From NCBI RefSeq assembly GCF_045920555.1, contig NZ_CP174509.1, forward strand, positions 3,844,001 to 3,908,000: DNA of 64,000 nt. The letters are read 5' to 3'. Of the stretch, positions 17,446-28,000 are shown in pieces. The position numbers and the translations under genes are program-made. Each line of letters begins with the position of its first letter. Within the stretch, counting starts at the first letter, position 1. The notes under the pieces are model-generated. The model saw only the letters and a program-made list of their open reading frames with translations, ran no database searches and was not told the origin of the DNA. The stretch comes from Pseudalkalibacillus sp045920555 (GTDB taxonomy: Bacteria; Bacillota; Bacilli; Bacillales; Fictibacillaceae).

Positions 17446-17504
17446 AAGATTGTAATTTTCGTAAAAATAACTACGATTTTCAGCCTTGCTAAAATAATGA
17501 TCAA

Positions 17505-18878
17505 TTAGGTTAGCCTAAATACGTGAGCGATCGGAGTATCTCCTTCCTTTTCCACTATTTTTGGCATTCTTACAGATACTCCTCCTTCCGCCTGATTAAA
17601 TACAAGATATTCTTCACCGCAAAGCATATCTATACGAGAAACCTTTTCATTATAAGGAATGTAAACATATTCATCCCTATAACGATCATCTTTGTCTTGA
17701 TATAATCGGAAGCAATAAATTGTTTCACCCTTTCTTGTAAAAGCAAAATTGTCTTTAAAATATGGTGCACAAATACGAGTGCCATAGATAGCCTCACCGT
17801 AAACTTTCAGCCAAGCTCCAAGCTCTTTCATCCTTTTTATTGCTCCCTCAGGTAAGCGCCCATCAGGTTGTGGTGGAACATTTAGAGCAAGATTTCCACC
17901 TTTAGATATGACTTCAATCAATGTGTGTACAATTGCTCGTGTAGACTTATACTTATCTTCATATTTAAAAGAAAAAGAGGTCCCTATTGTAATACAGCTT
18001 TCCCATGGCACATTCATCGGACTGTCAGGAATTGTCTGTTCAGGGGTAATGTAGTTTTCAAACTCCCCACCTATAGTACGATCAGCTGTAATTAACCAAG
18101 GCTGTACTTCACGTGCTCTTTCCACCACTTCTGCAAGACGAATATCTTGTTTTCCTTTACCAACCCAGCCTGCATCTAACCACAATACGTCAATTCGACC
18201 GTATTTGGACATTAGTTCCATAATTTGATTATGTGTAAAGGCCACAAACTCTTCCCACAACCATGGATATTCATCTGGATCATAAGAGGGCCCGCGCCAC
18301 ATCTCCTTGCCCCGAGCCATGCCAGGAGCCCAATAGTAAGGTGTATGCCAATCTGCCTTAGAAAAATATGCTGCAATACTCAAGCCCTTCTCACGAAAAG
18401 CATCAAAAACATGCTTACATATATCAGCATACTTATGACTGTGAAAAGAACAATCTGAAGAAGTAATACGATAATCCGTTTCTTTCGTGTCCCACATACT
18501 AAAGCCATCATGATGTTTCGTCGTGAAAATTAAATATCTGAAACCACCTTCTGCCGCTAAATCAGCCCAAACTTCTGGTTGAAATCGAACAGGGTTAAAG
18601 GTTTTATTTAGATTAAAATATTGTCTCTTGAATTCCTCACCATCTTTTTCCCAGTCAATATCTGTACGAGACCAATCAGAATCTTTATCACTTAGAGCCC
18701 ATGATTCCACAATACCAAGCTGAGAATATGGCCCCCAGTGCATCATCAAGGCTAATTTTTGGTCCTTAAACCATTCCAAACGTTCCAATATCACGAGATC
18801 TTTCGGTTTCATCCATTTCTCTTCTGCACTATAATTATGGATACCGTGATTTACTTCCTGGTCTTTCAATATTTTCAT
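17505..18878 (-). CDS. Alpha-L-fucosidase, GH29
   Basis: A 457-residue GH29-type enzyme. Family signatures are ALMMHWGPYSQ (about residue 38), the TTKHHDGFSMWDT motif (about residue 120), and the nucleophile candidate Asp in IDVLWLDAGWVG (about residue 234). GGNLALNVPPQPDGRLP is typical of the barrel end. No signal peptide is present, so it acts in the cytoplasm. It would remove fucose from imported oligosaccharides, for example core or antenna fucose of N-glycans. The ribosome site (AAAGGA) is unusually close to the ATG. It lies between the two paralogous isomerase genes. Confidence 0.9.
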   Translation of the reverse strand: MKILKDQEVNHGIHNYSAEEKWMKPKDLVILERLEWFKDQKLALMMHWGPYSQLGIVESWALSDKDSDWSRTDIDWEKDGEEFKRQYFNLNKTFNPVRFQPEVWADLAAEGGFRYLIFTTKHHDGFSMWDTKETDYRITSSDCSFHSHKYADICKHVFDAFREKGLSIAAYFSKADWHTPYYWAPGMARGKEMWRGPSYDPDEYPWLWEEFVAFTHNQIMELMSKYGRIDVLWLDAGWVGKGKQDIRLAEVVERAREVQPWLITADRTIGGEFENYITPEQTIPDSPMNVPWESCITIGTSFSFKYEDKYKSTRAIVHTLIEVISKGGNLALNVPPQPDGRLPEGAIKRMKELGAWLKVYGEAIYGTRICAPYFKDNFAFTRKGETIYCFRLYQDKDDRYRDEYVYIPYNEKVSRIDMLCGEEYLVFNQAEGGVSVRMPKIVEKEGDTPIAHVFRLT

Positions 18879-18937
18879 TCCTTTCTAATTCATCGGTTCT
18901 ATGAATATCTTAATCTCCTGAAATTACTTTTTAAGAA

Positions 18938-19810
18938 TTAAGCTTCCTCCCAAAATCGCCTCAGATTATCCATTCCAATTTTACAAGCTTCTCTACATTC
19001 TTCCATTCCTTCAAATTCAAGTGTGATATAACCGTCATAACCGTAATCTTTAATCAATTTTACAATTTCTCTTATTTCAATATCACCTTGTCCAACAATT
19101 GCACCTCTTAAAAAATTACCGTTAGATGTTTTAAACCATTTTCCTGCACCAGGGTCTTCATAGTAAGGGCGGAAATAAAAATCCTTAAAATGAACAAGAG
19201 ATGCATAAGGTAGATTCTTCTTTACACCTATAATGGAGTTTTCATCCACACACATGAAATTTCCTACATCCAATGTTGTTTTAAAGTTAGGTCTATCCAC
19301 TGCTTGGAGGACTCGTTGGACACGATCACTATGTTGTACAGCAATACCATGGTTTTCAATTGTCGTTGTTATGTCGAATTTTGCTGCATAGTCAGCGATG
19401 CGACAGCTTCCTTCAATAATTTGCGGTAAGCTGTTTTCAAAGTATTTAATTGTTGTTTTCTCAGGTGGTAATGTAAATGCAGTCACATCATGACGCATAT
19501 GTTTAATACCCATACGGTCTAAAAGATCTACATGTTCCTTTAGCCGTGCAACCTCTGCTTCAAATTCTTCCTCGGTATCCTGGACAAAATTTGCTGGCAT
19601 TGAATAGTTTGATAGTTCAATGCCAACGTCTTTTGCTTTTTCTTGCACTTTATCTGCAAGTTCCACGTTATCTACTAAAGTAAATCCATAAGGGACAATT
19701 TCCATATGCTCTCCACCATTAGTAGCAATCCATTCAATAACATCTAAAACATCCATTTCTCCCGCTTTAATTGCATCTAACAGACTATACGTACTTAATC
19801 CTAATTTCAT
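18938..19810 (-). CDS. Sugar phosphate isomerase/epimerase (paralogue)
   Basis: A 290-residue TIM-barrel protein paralogous to the one at 16031-16897, with the same motif order: TTIENHG (about residue 145), LDVGNFMCVDE, LVHFKDFYFRP, RGAIVGQGDI and YITLEFEGMEE. Metal-binding Glu, Asp and His positions are conserved in both copies, so both are probably active. GAGG lies nine bases before the ATG. It is 26 bases downstream of the GH20-like gene. The reaction is likely epimerisation or isomerisation of a sugar product of the locus; this is inference. Confidence 0.88.
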   Translation of the reverse strand: MKLGLSTYSLLDAIKAGEMDVLDVIEWIATNGGEHMEIVPYGFTLVDNVELADKVQEKAKDVGIELSNYSMPANFVQDTEEEFEAEVARLKEHVDLLDRMGIKHMRHDVTAFTLPPEKTTIKYFENSLPQIIEGSCRIADYAAKFDITTTIENHGIAVQHSDRVQRVLQAVDRPNFKTTLDVGNFMCVDENSIIGVKKNLPYASLVHFKDFYFRPYYEDPGAGKWFKTSNGNFLRGAIVGQGDIEIREIVKLIKDYGYDGYITLEFEGMEECREACKIGMDNLRRFWEEA

Positions 19811-19836
19811 CTCACATTACCTCTTATTTAGTAGAT

Positions 19837-20928
19837 TTACATTCTATTCGATAGATTTTTCGTTATTATTTCTATTGTTCGATATAACTCGTCAAGCTCT
19901 TCTAATTTTTCATCACTTCCGAAAGGATTAGGTGGCATAGTGATAAATCTTTCAAAAGATTCTTTATCCCAGTTGTTCCATGATGTTACTATCATGCCGG
20001 GCATTTTATCTCTCGCCCTTTTTTCTTTTGCCTGATGTCTACTTTCGTTTAATAAATTTATAGCGGCATCTGTTTTGAACCAACAGGCAGGAATAACGGT
20101 AAAGCCTTTTTCAATAAAATTTCCAATTGAAGGATACGAATCCAATCGTTCATAATGCCAATCCATCATCACAATATCTTTAGGGATAAGATCAATTGCT
20201 TTATGTGTACCAAACGTGTCCCCTTCCCATTGGTCATAGCCCATTTTTTCACTTTCGTTTAACCGATCTCCCCACATAAACATTTCAACGCCGCGATCTT
20301 TAACTAAATGCCCATGCATATCATTGACGGCCTTTGCAAACAAATCAGCTCGATCCTTTCCTTTGCAGCGAGGACAGTTATCATCTGCTATTTCATATAC
20401 TTCATCCATCCCAACATGAAATGCATCAGCATCAAAAGCTTCAATAAGTTCATCCATTAGCTCAAATACAAGTTGATTCACGTCTGGATGTTCCGGACAC
20501 CAGCTTCTACAGAAAATCTCCGGCCACTTTGCATCCAATGGCACATACGGTGTTTCATCAAATTCAGGATACGCTTTCAATATTGAATTAGGCGCCCCAC
20601 CCCAACCTTGGTGCCCAAGACATTGGAATAATGGGATAAGTCGTATCCCGTTATTTTTACATACTGCTGCTATTTCCCTTGCATCCTGCTTTGTTAATGT
20701 TCCGCCAGTGATTTCTGGGTGAGACTCAAATACAAAAGATGTATTACACTCCAAAAGCAAATGGTTTATTCCTTTTGGCGCCAATACTTTTTCGATAAAT
20801 TCCTTAAATAGCTCAACCAAGTCATGTGATCCAAACCTTAAATGAAACGCGCGTACAGGATCTATTACATTCACTTTTCGTACACTCCCTATTAAACTTT
20901 TACTATTTAAATGAAGTTTCTTTATCAC
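19837..20928 (-). CDS. GH20-like beta-N-acetylhexosaminidase catalytic domain
   Basis: A 363-residue protein consisting essentially of a GH20-type TIM barrel. The catalytic Asp-Glu pair is visible in FHVGMDEVYE (about residues 172-174), and the earlier LIPLFQCLGHQGW segment matches the barrel strand carrying the family His. The N-terminal GH20b domain of standard hexosaminidases is absent, so it is shorter than most family members. No signal peptide is present. It would cleave terminal beta-GlcNAc or GalNAc from imported glycans, feeding GlcNAc to the nag genes. The GTG start has only a weak ribosome site and lies seven bases after the GH125 stop, which suggests coupling. Confidence 0.82.
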   Translation of the reverse strand: MIKKLHLNSKSLIGSVRKVNVIDPVRAFHLRFGSHDLVELFKEFIEKVLAPKGINHLLLECNTSFVFESHPEITGGTLTKQDAREIAAVCKNNGIRLIPLFQCLGHQGWGGAPNSILKAYPEFDETPYVPLDAKWPEIFCRSWCPEHPDVNQLVFELMDELIEAFDADAFHVGMDEVYEIADDNCPRCKGKDRADLFAKAVNDMHGHLVKDRGVEMFMWGDRLNESEKMGYDQWEGDTFGTHKAIDLIPKDIVMMDWHYERLDSYPSIGNFIEKGFTVIPACWFKTDAAINLLNESRHQAKEKRARDKMPGMIVTSWNNWDKESFERFITMPPNPFGSDEKLEELDELYRTIEIITKNLSNRM

Positions 20929-20935
20929 ATACCTG

Positions 20936-22237
20936 TTACTTTGCTAAAGCACTGCCTTTCACAAACAGATTACATTGACTTAGTAAAAATTCACTAAACA
21001 TCGAATTGGCCCATGAAAACCATGGTCTCGTAAATTTTTCAGGTTCATCAACATGGAATCCTTCGTGCATAAAGTTTGTATTTGCATCGGTGTTTTTAAA
21101 CAGATCAAGAATATCTTCTTTCTCCTCACTTGTTAATGCTGTCATCCCCTGAATCGCAAGAGCAATATGCCAAATATACTGCTCAGGTGTATGTGGACTG
21201 CCAATCCCTTTCGCCACCTTCCCCTGATAGTAATAAGGGTTTTCTGAGCTTAAAATGAAATTTCTTGTGTTTTGATAAACTTGATCCTCCACATCACAAT
21301 ATCCTAAGTAAGGAAGCGCGAGAAGACTTGGCACATTCGCATCATCCATGAGGTTATAATTTCCAAGGCCATCTGTCTCGTAGGCGTAAATTGTTCCATA
21401 GACTGGATGTTCTACCTTACCAAAATCTTGAATCCCCTGATCAATTTCATTTGCCAATTCAATTGCTGTTTTCGTAAGATTTTTATCATTAAGGACTTTT
21501 TCAGCAATTTCCTTTAATTGTTTCAAAACAACTACAGCAAACATATTGGCAGGGATTAAGTAGCCATACTGACAAGCGTCATCACTAGGACGGAAACCAC
21601 TCCAGGTCATTCCTGTGTAGCCTACAGGAGCCCCTTTTCCTTCATGTGATAATGTATCCTGTATAGGGCAGTTATCCCTTTTAAACAAGTAGTTGGACTT
21701 GTCTTCATGGTTTTGCTCCGTCTTCCAGGTTTCAATTATTTTTGCAACAGCTTCCCGGAACATTGCATTAAAATGAGATGTTCTTCCCGTTGATCTCCAA
21801 AATAAATAAGACAGCTGAATTGGATAGCAAAGTGAATCAATTTCATATTTTCGTTCCCATAGAAGAGGGGTCATCTCCGTCTTGTCGTCATGAAAACGGT
21901 TTCCATTTGCTTCTTCGTTAAACGCATTTGCATATGGATCATGGATAATGAAGGAGAATTGTTTATTTATAACACCTTCAATCATGTCGGCCATTTTCTC
22001 ATCATATTCAGAAAGTATTAAATACGGACGAACCTGTGCAGCTGAATCCCGCAGCCACATTGCAGGTATGTCACCGGTAATTACAAACGTCGTTCCATCA
22101 CCTTGAGGTCGAATTGTTGTTTCATACGTATTTGAAAAACAGTTTTCAAACATCGCTTGTACTTTTTGATCATGAGTAAATGCTGTTTTCACTTCATCTA
22201 TTAATGCTTTCATTGATCGTGGTAACTGTCCTTGCAT
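20936..22237 (-). CDS. Exo-alpha-1,6-mannosidase, GH125
   Basis: A 433-residue GH125 enzyme with an (alpha/alpha)6 fold expected. Family marks are the MWLRDSAAQVRPY motif (about residue 66), WSGFRPSDDACQYGYLIPANMF (about residue 205) and the GIGSPHTPEQYIWHIAL region. GH125 enzymes are metal-independent and remove alpha-1,6-linked mannose, as in the N-glycan core. The ATG at 22237 is preferred because GGAAG lies ten bases before it; the open frame extends 22 codons further upstream from a GTG with no ribosome site. It lies 89 bases after the GH38 gene. Confidence 0.92.
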   Translation of the reverse strand: MQGQLPRSMKALIDEVKTAFTHDQKVQAMFENCFSNTYETTIRPQGDGTTFVITGDIPAMWLRDSAAQVRPYLILSEYDEKMADMIEGVINKQFSFIIHDPYANAFNEEANGNRFHDDKTEMTPLLWERKYEIDSLCYPIQLSYLFWRSTGRTSHFNAMFREAVAKIIETWKTEQNHEDKSNYLFKRDNCPIQDTLSHEGKGAPVGYTGMTWSGFRPSDDACQYGYLIPANMFAVVVLKQLKEIAEKVLNDKNLTKTAIELANEIDQGIQDFGKVEHPVYGTIYAYETDGLGNYNLMDDANVPSLLALPYLGYCDVEDQVYQNTRNFILSSENPYYYQGKVAKGIGSPHTPEQYIWHIALAIQGMTALTSEEKEDILDLFKNTDANTNFMHEGFHVDEPEKFTRPWFSWANSMFSEFLLSQCNLFVKGSALAK

Positions 22238-22326
22238 AAAGTACCTACTTCCTTTTTTAGTGTTCTTAGGTTTAAAAAGCTGCCCATTTTTCTTGCTGTA
22301 CACTTTTCGAACGCTTATTTACGGAT

Positions 22327-25041
22327 TCATTTTTCAAATCCAACTGTAACGATTTCATACTTACGAACCGGGACTTGAACACCTTCATTGCCATCTGCAT
22401 GTAATGATTTCCCTTTTCCTTCAATCACATTACTTATATAAGCATCATGAAAAGGTGCTGAAGACTTAACTATAAGAGTATCGCTTTCATCAGCCATATT
22501 AAACCAGCGCACCATGACATCACCAGACTGTTCAGATACTTTCATAGAAGAGAAAGCTAGATTTGAAGATTCCCACTGGAGAAATGAATGCACAGGTAGT
22601 AACTCCCCATCATGAAGACCTGTCTGTTTCAATGACCACGGTACCTGGTATTGATATGCATCTTGATATGCCTTCGTTGTATCAGCTTTTCCCTCATGTG
22701 GATAAATACGAAATGAAACAGAATGTTCTCCTAAACACTGTGCCTCAGGTGTCGCGAAGTAGCCCCAATCACCAAGCTCACCTACAGAACGCAGCAAGGT
22801 TACCGCGATCGTATTCCGCCCATCACGGATGATTTCATACTCATTTAATCCGAGATTAGCAATCGTTAAGCCTTCGATATCATTCCTTACATCTACAAAT
22901 GCTTGTTGATGCTGTGAATGATCCGGGTTTGCCCATTCCTGTGAAGGCTCGTTGGCACGTTTTGCTATTTCAAAGATTGAATCAGCATAATGTACGTCTG
23001 TTTGAATATCCGTCGGAAATAATGCTCTAAGACGGTGATCTTTCGCTTGGTTGTTGTAAGATGTTTTTACATTTATACCTTTACTGTTCTTTTCTAACGT
23101 TACGACCGTTTTTATTACAAATGGGACCGTTTCCTCCGTTCGTTCAGACGTCCTGCCAGTAAACCAGACAAGTTCCTTTTGTTCTTTTTCCAGTATATCT
23201 GCTGCGCTTTTAGGGATTTCCCATTCATGGACAATCTCATATGCGGCCTGGAATGGTGTATCTTCAATAATGTTTACTTTTGCAATTAAATCTTTTGTTG
23301 TAAGGGCCTTTTCATTATTTGGTTGCTTATACATATATTCGTTTCCAATATCTCCTGTATCTTCATACACACATAATTCTTCAAATGTACGTCTATTTGC
23401 TTTATCAGTTACAGTTAAGGAACCATTTTCATTTATTTTTACATTTACAAATTTATTTTCCATTTCATTTTCATTTACGATCAATGAACTAGGATCCTTA
23501 TGTTTTGCAGCTGAAACCCATGCGTATGTCTTATACCCTAATGCAGGAACTTTTTTTGCTTCAAATGTAAGGCGAATCCTTCTCGCCATGTACGGTTGAC
23601 GGAATTTCTCTTCCGGCAGATCATAATCAAAAAATATTCCTAAATCTTCCGCTTTATATTGATATTCAGTGCCTGTATCATCAACTAATGTTCTTTCCCC
23701 TAATGGAAATTCTTTAAGCTCTTGTTTGTTTACTCCTGTTGCGAAGTAATCCCTTCTTATATCAAGTGTAATTGAAACTACTCCAGTACGATTCCATCCA
23801 GTCGTATTATATACAGTAAATGGAAGGGCATCATCACCCCATTTTTCAAAAATAGCTGTACTAATTTTTTCGGAAATGGACTCGAGACTTTCATCAATTA
23901 TCATCTCAGCTACATGTTTACTCTTCTCGAATCGTGTAACCATTTCACGGTGAACCTCATCGACACTACAGCCGCAAATACTGTCATGCGGGTGATTTTG
24001 CATTAATGTCTTCCATGCGTATTCAATTAAGTGATGCTGGTAATCTTCTCCTTGTAAGTATGCGAATACAGACAAAGGTTCTGCCACTTTCTCAAGGAGT
24101 GCCTGATTAAGTTGATTCATTTGTTTTATATATACACGCGCTGATGCTGTATTAACGAGAGTTCCCCATCCGTCCGTTTGCTGACTTCGTAGCTCTCCAT
24201 CAATTACTTTTAAATTTTCTGGTCGTGTTGCTGCAAGTTTGTCCACATAATCATTAAAGTTTGAATGAACAAATTCGATATTCGGATATAGCTTTTCAGC
24301 CGTTCGAATCGCTTCTGGTAAATCGGTTTGTATAGGCTGATGATCACAGCCATTCAACATGAGCATGTGTGGAGTTGCAGCATATTTTTCTAAGGATGCA
24401 ATATGGTGATCCCAATATTTCTGTGCTTGTATTTCATTTGTTGGAACTTCATTTCCATTACAGTACCAATTGGCAAATAAAATACCGAGAACAGATGACC
24501 CATCTGGGGAGCGCCAGAGCATTTCTGAATATGGTGATTCAAAATTTTCTGCTTCACTGACGGCATTATTAAATCCTGTTGGCTTCACACCTCTTCCAAA
24601 GACAGCATTGTTAATTCCAGCCTGGCTTAAGATTTGTGGAGCCTGACCAATATTTCCAAATGAATCCGGAAAATAGCCTATCTTTGCAACGCCTCCCCAT
24701 CGTGCTGCATCTTTCATCCCGTATTGAAGATTACGGATGTTAGCCTCACTACTGGTCAAAAATTCATCCTGCAAAATATACCAAGGGCCGATATGAAGTC
24801 TTTCCTCTTTGACGAACGTTTGAAGCTTTTCTCTCGTATCAGGGTAAATTTGTAAATAATCATCTAAAATGATTGTTTGTCCATCAAGATGAAAGCTTTT
24901 AAAATCAGGATTGCTTTCCAATGTTTCCAGCAGCCTATCCATCAGCTTCGTTAAGAGGACATGGTGTTTCTCATATGGCAAGTACCATTCCCTGTCCCAG
25001 TGGGTATGTGAAATAATGTGGATAACCTTTTTATCTTCCAA
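22327..25041 (-). CDS. Alpha-mannosidase, GH38 (MngB-like)
   Basis: A 904-residue GH38 enzyme. The zinc site is seen in HTHWDREWY (residues 12-20), the nucleophile Asp in YFPDSFGN (about residue 130), and a third ligand His in the PHDSICGCS stretch. The middle helical domain and the C-terminal beta domains follow. Length fits MngB-type cytoplasmic mannosidases. The start is TTG, supported by GGAGG six bases upstream. It probably trims alpha-linked mannose from imported glycans. It is adjacent to a second, differently organised GH38 gene, so the two likely differ in linkage preference. Confidence 0.95.
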   Translation of the reverse strand: MEDKKVIHIISHTHWDREWYLPYEKHHVLLTKLMDRLLETLESNPDFKSFHLDGQTIILDDYLQIYPDTREKLQTFVKEERLHIGPWYILQDEFLTSSEANIRNLQYGMKDAARWGGVAKIGYFPDSFGNIGQAPQILSQAGINNAVFGRGVKPTGFNNAVSEAENFESPYSEMLWRSPDGSSVLGILFANWYCNGNEVPTNEIQAQKYWDHHIASLEKYAATPHMLMLNGCDHQPIQTDLPEAIRTAEKLYPNIEFVHSNFNDYVDKLAATRPENLKVIDGELRSQQTDGWGTLVNTASARVYIKQMNQLNQALLEKVAEPLSVFAYLQGEDYQHHLIEYAWKTLMQNHPHDSICGCSVDEVHREMVTRFEKSKHVAEMIIDESLESISEKISTAIFEKWGDDALPFTVYNTTGWNRTGVVSITLDIRRDYFATGVNKQELKEFPLGERTLVDDTGTEYQYKAEDLGIFFDYDLPEEKFRQPYMARRIRLTFEAKKVPALGYKTYAWVSAAKHKDPSSLIVNENEMENKFVNVKINENGSLTVTDKANRRTFEELCVYEDTGDIGNEYMYKQPNNEKALTTKDLIAKVNIIEDTPFQAAYEIVHEWEIPKSAADILEKEQKELVWFTGRTSERTEETVPFVIKTVVTLEKNSKGINVKTSYNNQAKDHRLRALFPTDIQTDVHYADSIFEIAKRANEPSQEWANPDHSQHQQAFVDVRNDIEGLTIANLGLNEYEIIRDGRNTIAVTLLRSVGELGDWGYFATPEAQCLGEHSVSFRIYPHEGKADTTKAYQDAYQYQVPWSLKQTGLHDGELLPVHSFLQWESSNLAFSSMKVSEQSGDVMVRWFNMADESDTLIVKSSAPFHDAYISNVIEGKGKSLHADGNEGVQVPVRKYEIVTVGFEK

Positions 25042-25056
25042 TTTAAACCTCCAAAA

Positions 25057-28000
25057 CTACTTCATAATGTGATATGTACTAATCTCGTATGGATGAAATT
25101 TCCGACTGATTTGCCTGTCTTTCATAGACAATTTAGTCACAGGTTGCTCAAGTAAATTCGTTTCATTTATAGCCTTTATCGTTTGTCCAAATTGCAAAAT
25201 AGCAGAAGTTTCACTTCCTTTAGATTCATACATTCTCAAAATAATCCCATCTTTATTTTCAGCTTGTTTAATTGAATCAACGATTACACTCTCACTCTTT
25301 GTGTTTATAAATGCCATCAAATCTGGTAATTTACCCGAATGTACAGATGTCATAGCAACAGTAATTGGAGAATTTAACTCTTGGCCTTTTTTAACTGTAT
25401 CTCCGTTTCTCCAATCCCCTTCATGAGGAAATAAGGAATAAGTAAATTCATGCTTCATTAGATCTGCTTGGGTATCAGGCCATTTTGGAGCACGCAAAAG
25501 TGAAAGTCTTATTTTATTTCCTTTTATGTCATAACCATATTTACAATCATTTAATAAACTTACACCATAATTCCCCTCTGAAAGGTCTGCCCATCGTTGT
25601 CCACATACTTCATATTGAGCTTGTTCCCAACTCGTATTATTATGAGTAGCACGTTCAATCGAACCAAACGGAATCTCATAAGTCGCTTTAGAGCTATAAA
25701 TATTTACTGGGAATGCAACCTTTAAAAGTTTATGTTTCTCTAACCAATCTACTGTTGTTTTAAAATCTATTTTTTTACTGTTATGGTAAAAGGTAATTTC
25801 TTGCGTAACCAATGAATGATTCACTTTCCAAATGAATTCTAATTTATCAGAAATTGACCCTTTATAAATTACTTTAGAGTCCATTAAATGGGGATTTATT
25901 GCACGCTGCTTTTCAAAGTTCGGATCTATGTCCCAAGCATCCCAATCGGTTGGTAAGTCATCGAATATTTGCAACTCATTCGCATATTCTCCATTTTTAA
26001 TAATCTCTTTATCAGCTTCCTTATCATATAATCGACTAATCCAACCATTATCCGTAAATTCTACTTTATAAACAGGGGTCTCCCAATGATCACTGAATTC
26101 CTTAGAAAGTGCGACTTCTTGTTGATCAGCATCCTCTAACCACACTGTTTTATAACCCATTTCAGGAATACGATCGATGTATGTATTGAGTGTTACACTT
26201 TCATTATCACTTACGATAAAATCTGTTTTATAGCTATTCCCCTGTTTATCAATAATTTTTTTAGTTAATAGTTCTTTTCCTCCGGTAATCGTTACCATTT
26301 CATCACGAGTCCAGCTAAGGCTGTTTAGTAGAATAATTGGTTGACCAGGTCCCTCAGTGTTAATCGATTGAGTAATATACTTAACTGCTTCCTCTTTTAA
26401 TCTTGTTCCTTTTTCAAATAACTCATTATATTGTTTTTCTGATAAATCATATACAGGTGAAATGGATGTACCTGGTACAATATCATGGAACTGATTGATC
26501 ATGATTAGCTGCCAACCTTTGTTTATTTCCTCCAGCGGATATGCAGTACCTAAAGTGATGTGGGCTAAGCTATTCCAAATCTCTAGTTCACGATAAAGAG
26601 ACTCTGCTTTTCTATTATTCTTTTTCGTTTTTGCATGAGTAGTATAAGTACCACGGTGGAGTTCTAAATATAAATCTCCATACCAGTTAGGTAATTGCGG
26701 CTTTTTCAAATCTATTCTGTCAAAAAAGTCATGCACCTTATCAAATTTTACATCTGGAAGGCCTGGAAGATTGCTAGACCGTTCCAAATACTCAATCATT
26801 TCCCTTGTGACACCACCGCCTCCATCACCATAGCCATATACCAACATTCTCTCAGGAAATTCGTTCTTTTGGTTATAATCCTCCCATGTACGATGAATAT
26901 CTGCTGGTTCTGTTTGCTGGCCAAGAATATTATGCAAGTAAGATAGTATCTTAGTACCATCAATTCCTTCCCAATTAAATAGATCATATGGGAAACGATT
27001 GGTATCATTCCAATTTAGTTTTGTTGTCATAAAATAGTCTGTTCCAGCTTTTTTTAGTATTTGTGGTAAAGATGCACAATAGCCAAATGTATCTGGTAAC
27101 CACTCTACTCGGGGTTCTACACCAAATTCATCTTTGAAAAACTTTTTTCCATAAAGTAGTTGTCGGACAAGTGATTCTCCTGAAGGAATATTCAAGTCAG
27201 GTTCTACCCACATACCACCAATAATTTCAAACCGGCCTTCTGCAACTTTTTCCTTCACTCGTTCATAAACTTTGGGTTGATATTCTTTTAAGAAAGAAAA
27301 TAACTGAGGTTGACTTTGAGAAAATTCAAAATCGTTATACTCTTCTAATAATGTACAAACACTAGAAAATGTACGAGAGCCTTTTCGAATTGTTTCTTTA
27401 ATAGGCCACAACCATGCAATATCAATATGCGATTGACCAATGGCTCGAATTGTCCCTTCTCTAAAACCTGATAAATCATTAACTGTTTGATTTAATCCTG
27501 CCTCCATCTTTCTAAGTAAATTCTGGTCAAGGAGTGTTTCTTTACTTGGCATACCAAGCTCATCAACTACCTGCCCCATAGCTTTGTGGAGTAAATGGTA
27601 GCGGGTATCACTTTTATCTAATAATTTAGCGGTCTTATAACAAACTTCCAATGTGTATAAAAGACTTTGAACTTCTTTATTTATCAGAACCAAACTACTC
27701 TGTTCTAAATACCCTGGTGGTGGATCTGTTTCTAGACCTGCAACTAGGTTAAATCCACGGAGATGATCTTTAGGAATCCCAACTGGGTTAAATACTTCAA
27801 CTTGTATATGCAACATTTTGTTTCCTGTCTTTTCAGGAGGAATTATTACTAGATCACGATTTCGATCCAGACCTTGTGTTGGTATTCCTTGTATTGAGAT
27901 AAGGCTTTCACAATAAGATTGCATTCCATTACCATTTACTTTAAATAAAATCCCTATAGTATCATTTTGCCAATTTCTAGGGATCTCTACTTCTTTGTCA

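Noticed and set aside
23270..23599. 109-codon plus-strand frame inside the GH38 gene
   Set aside because: Shadow frame of a conserved enzyme; no ribosome site.
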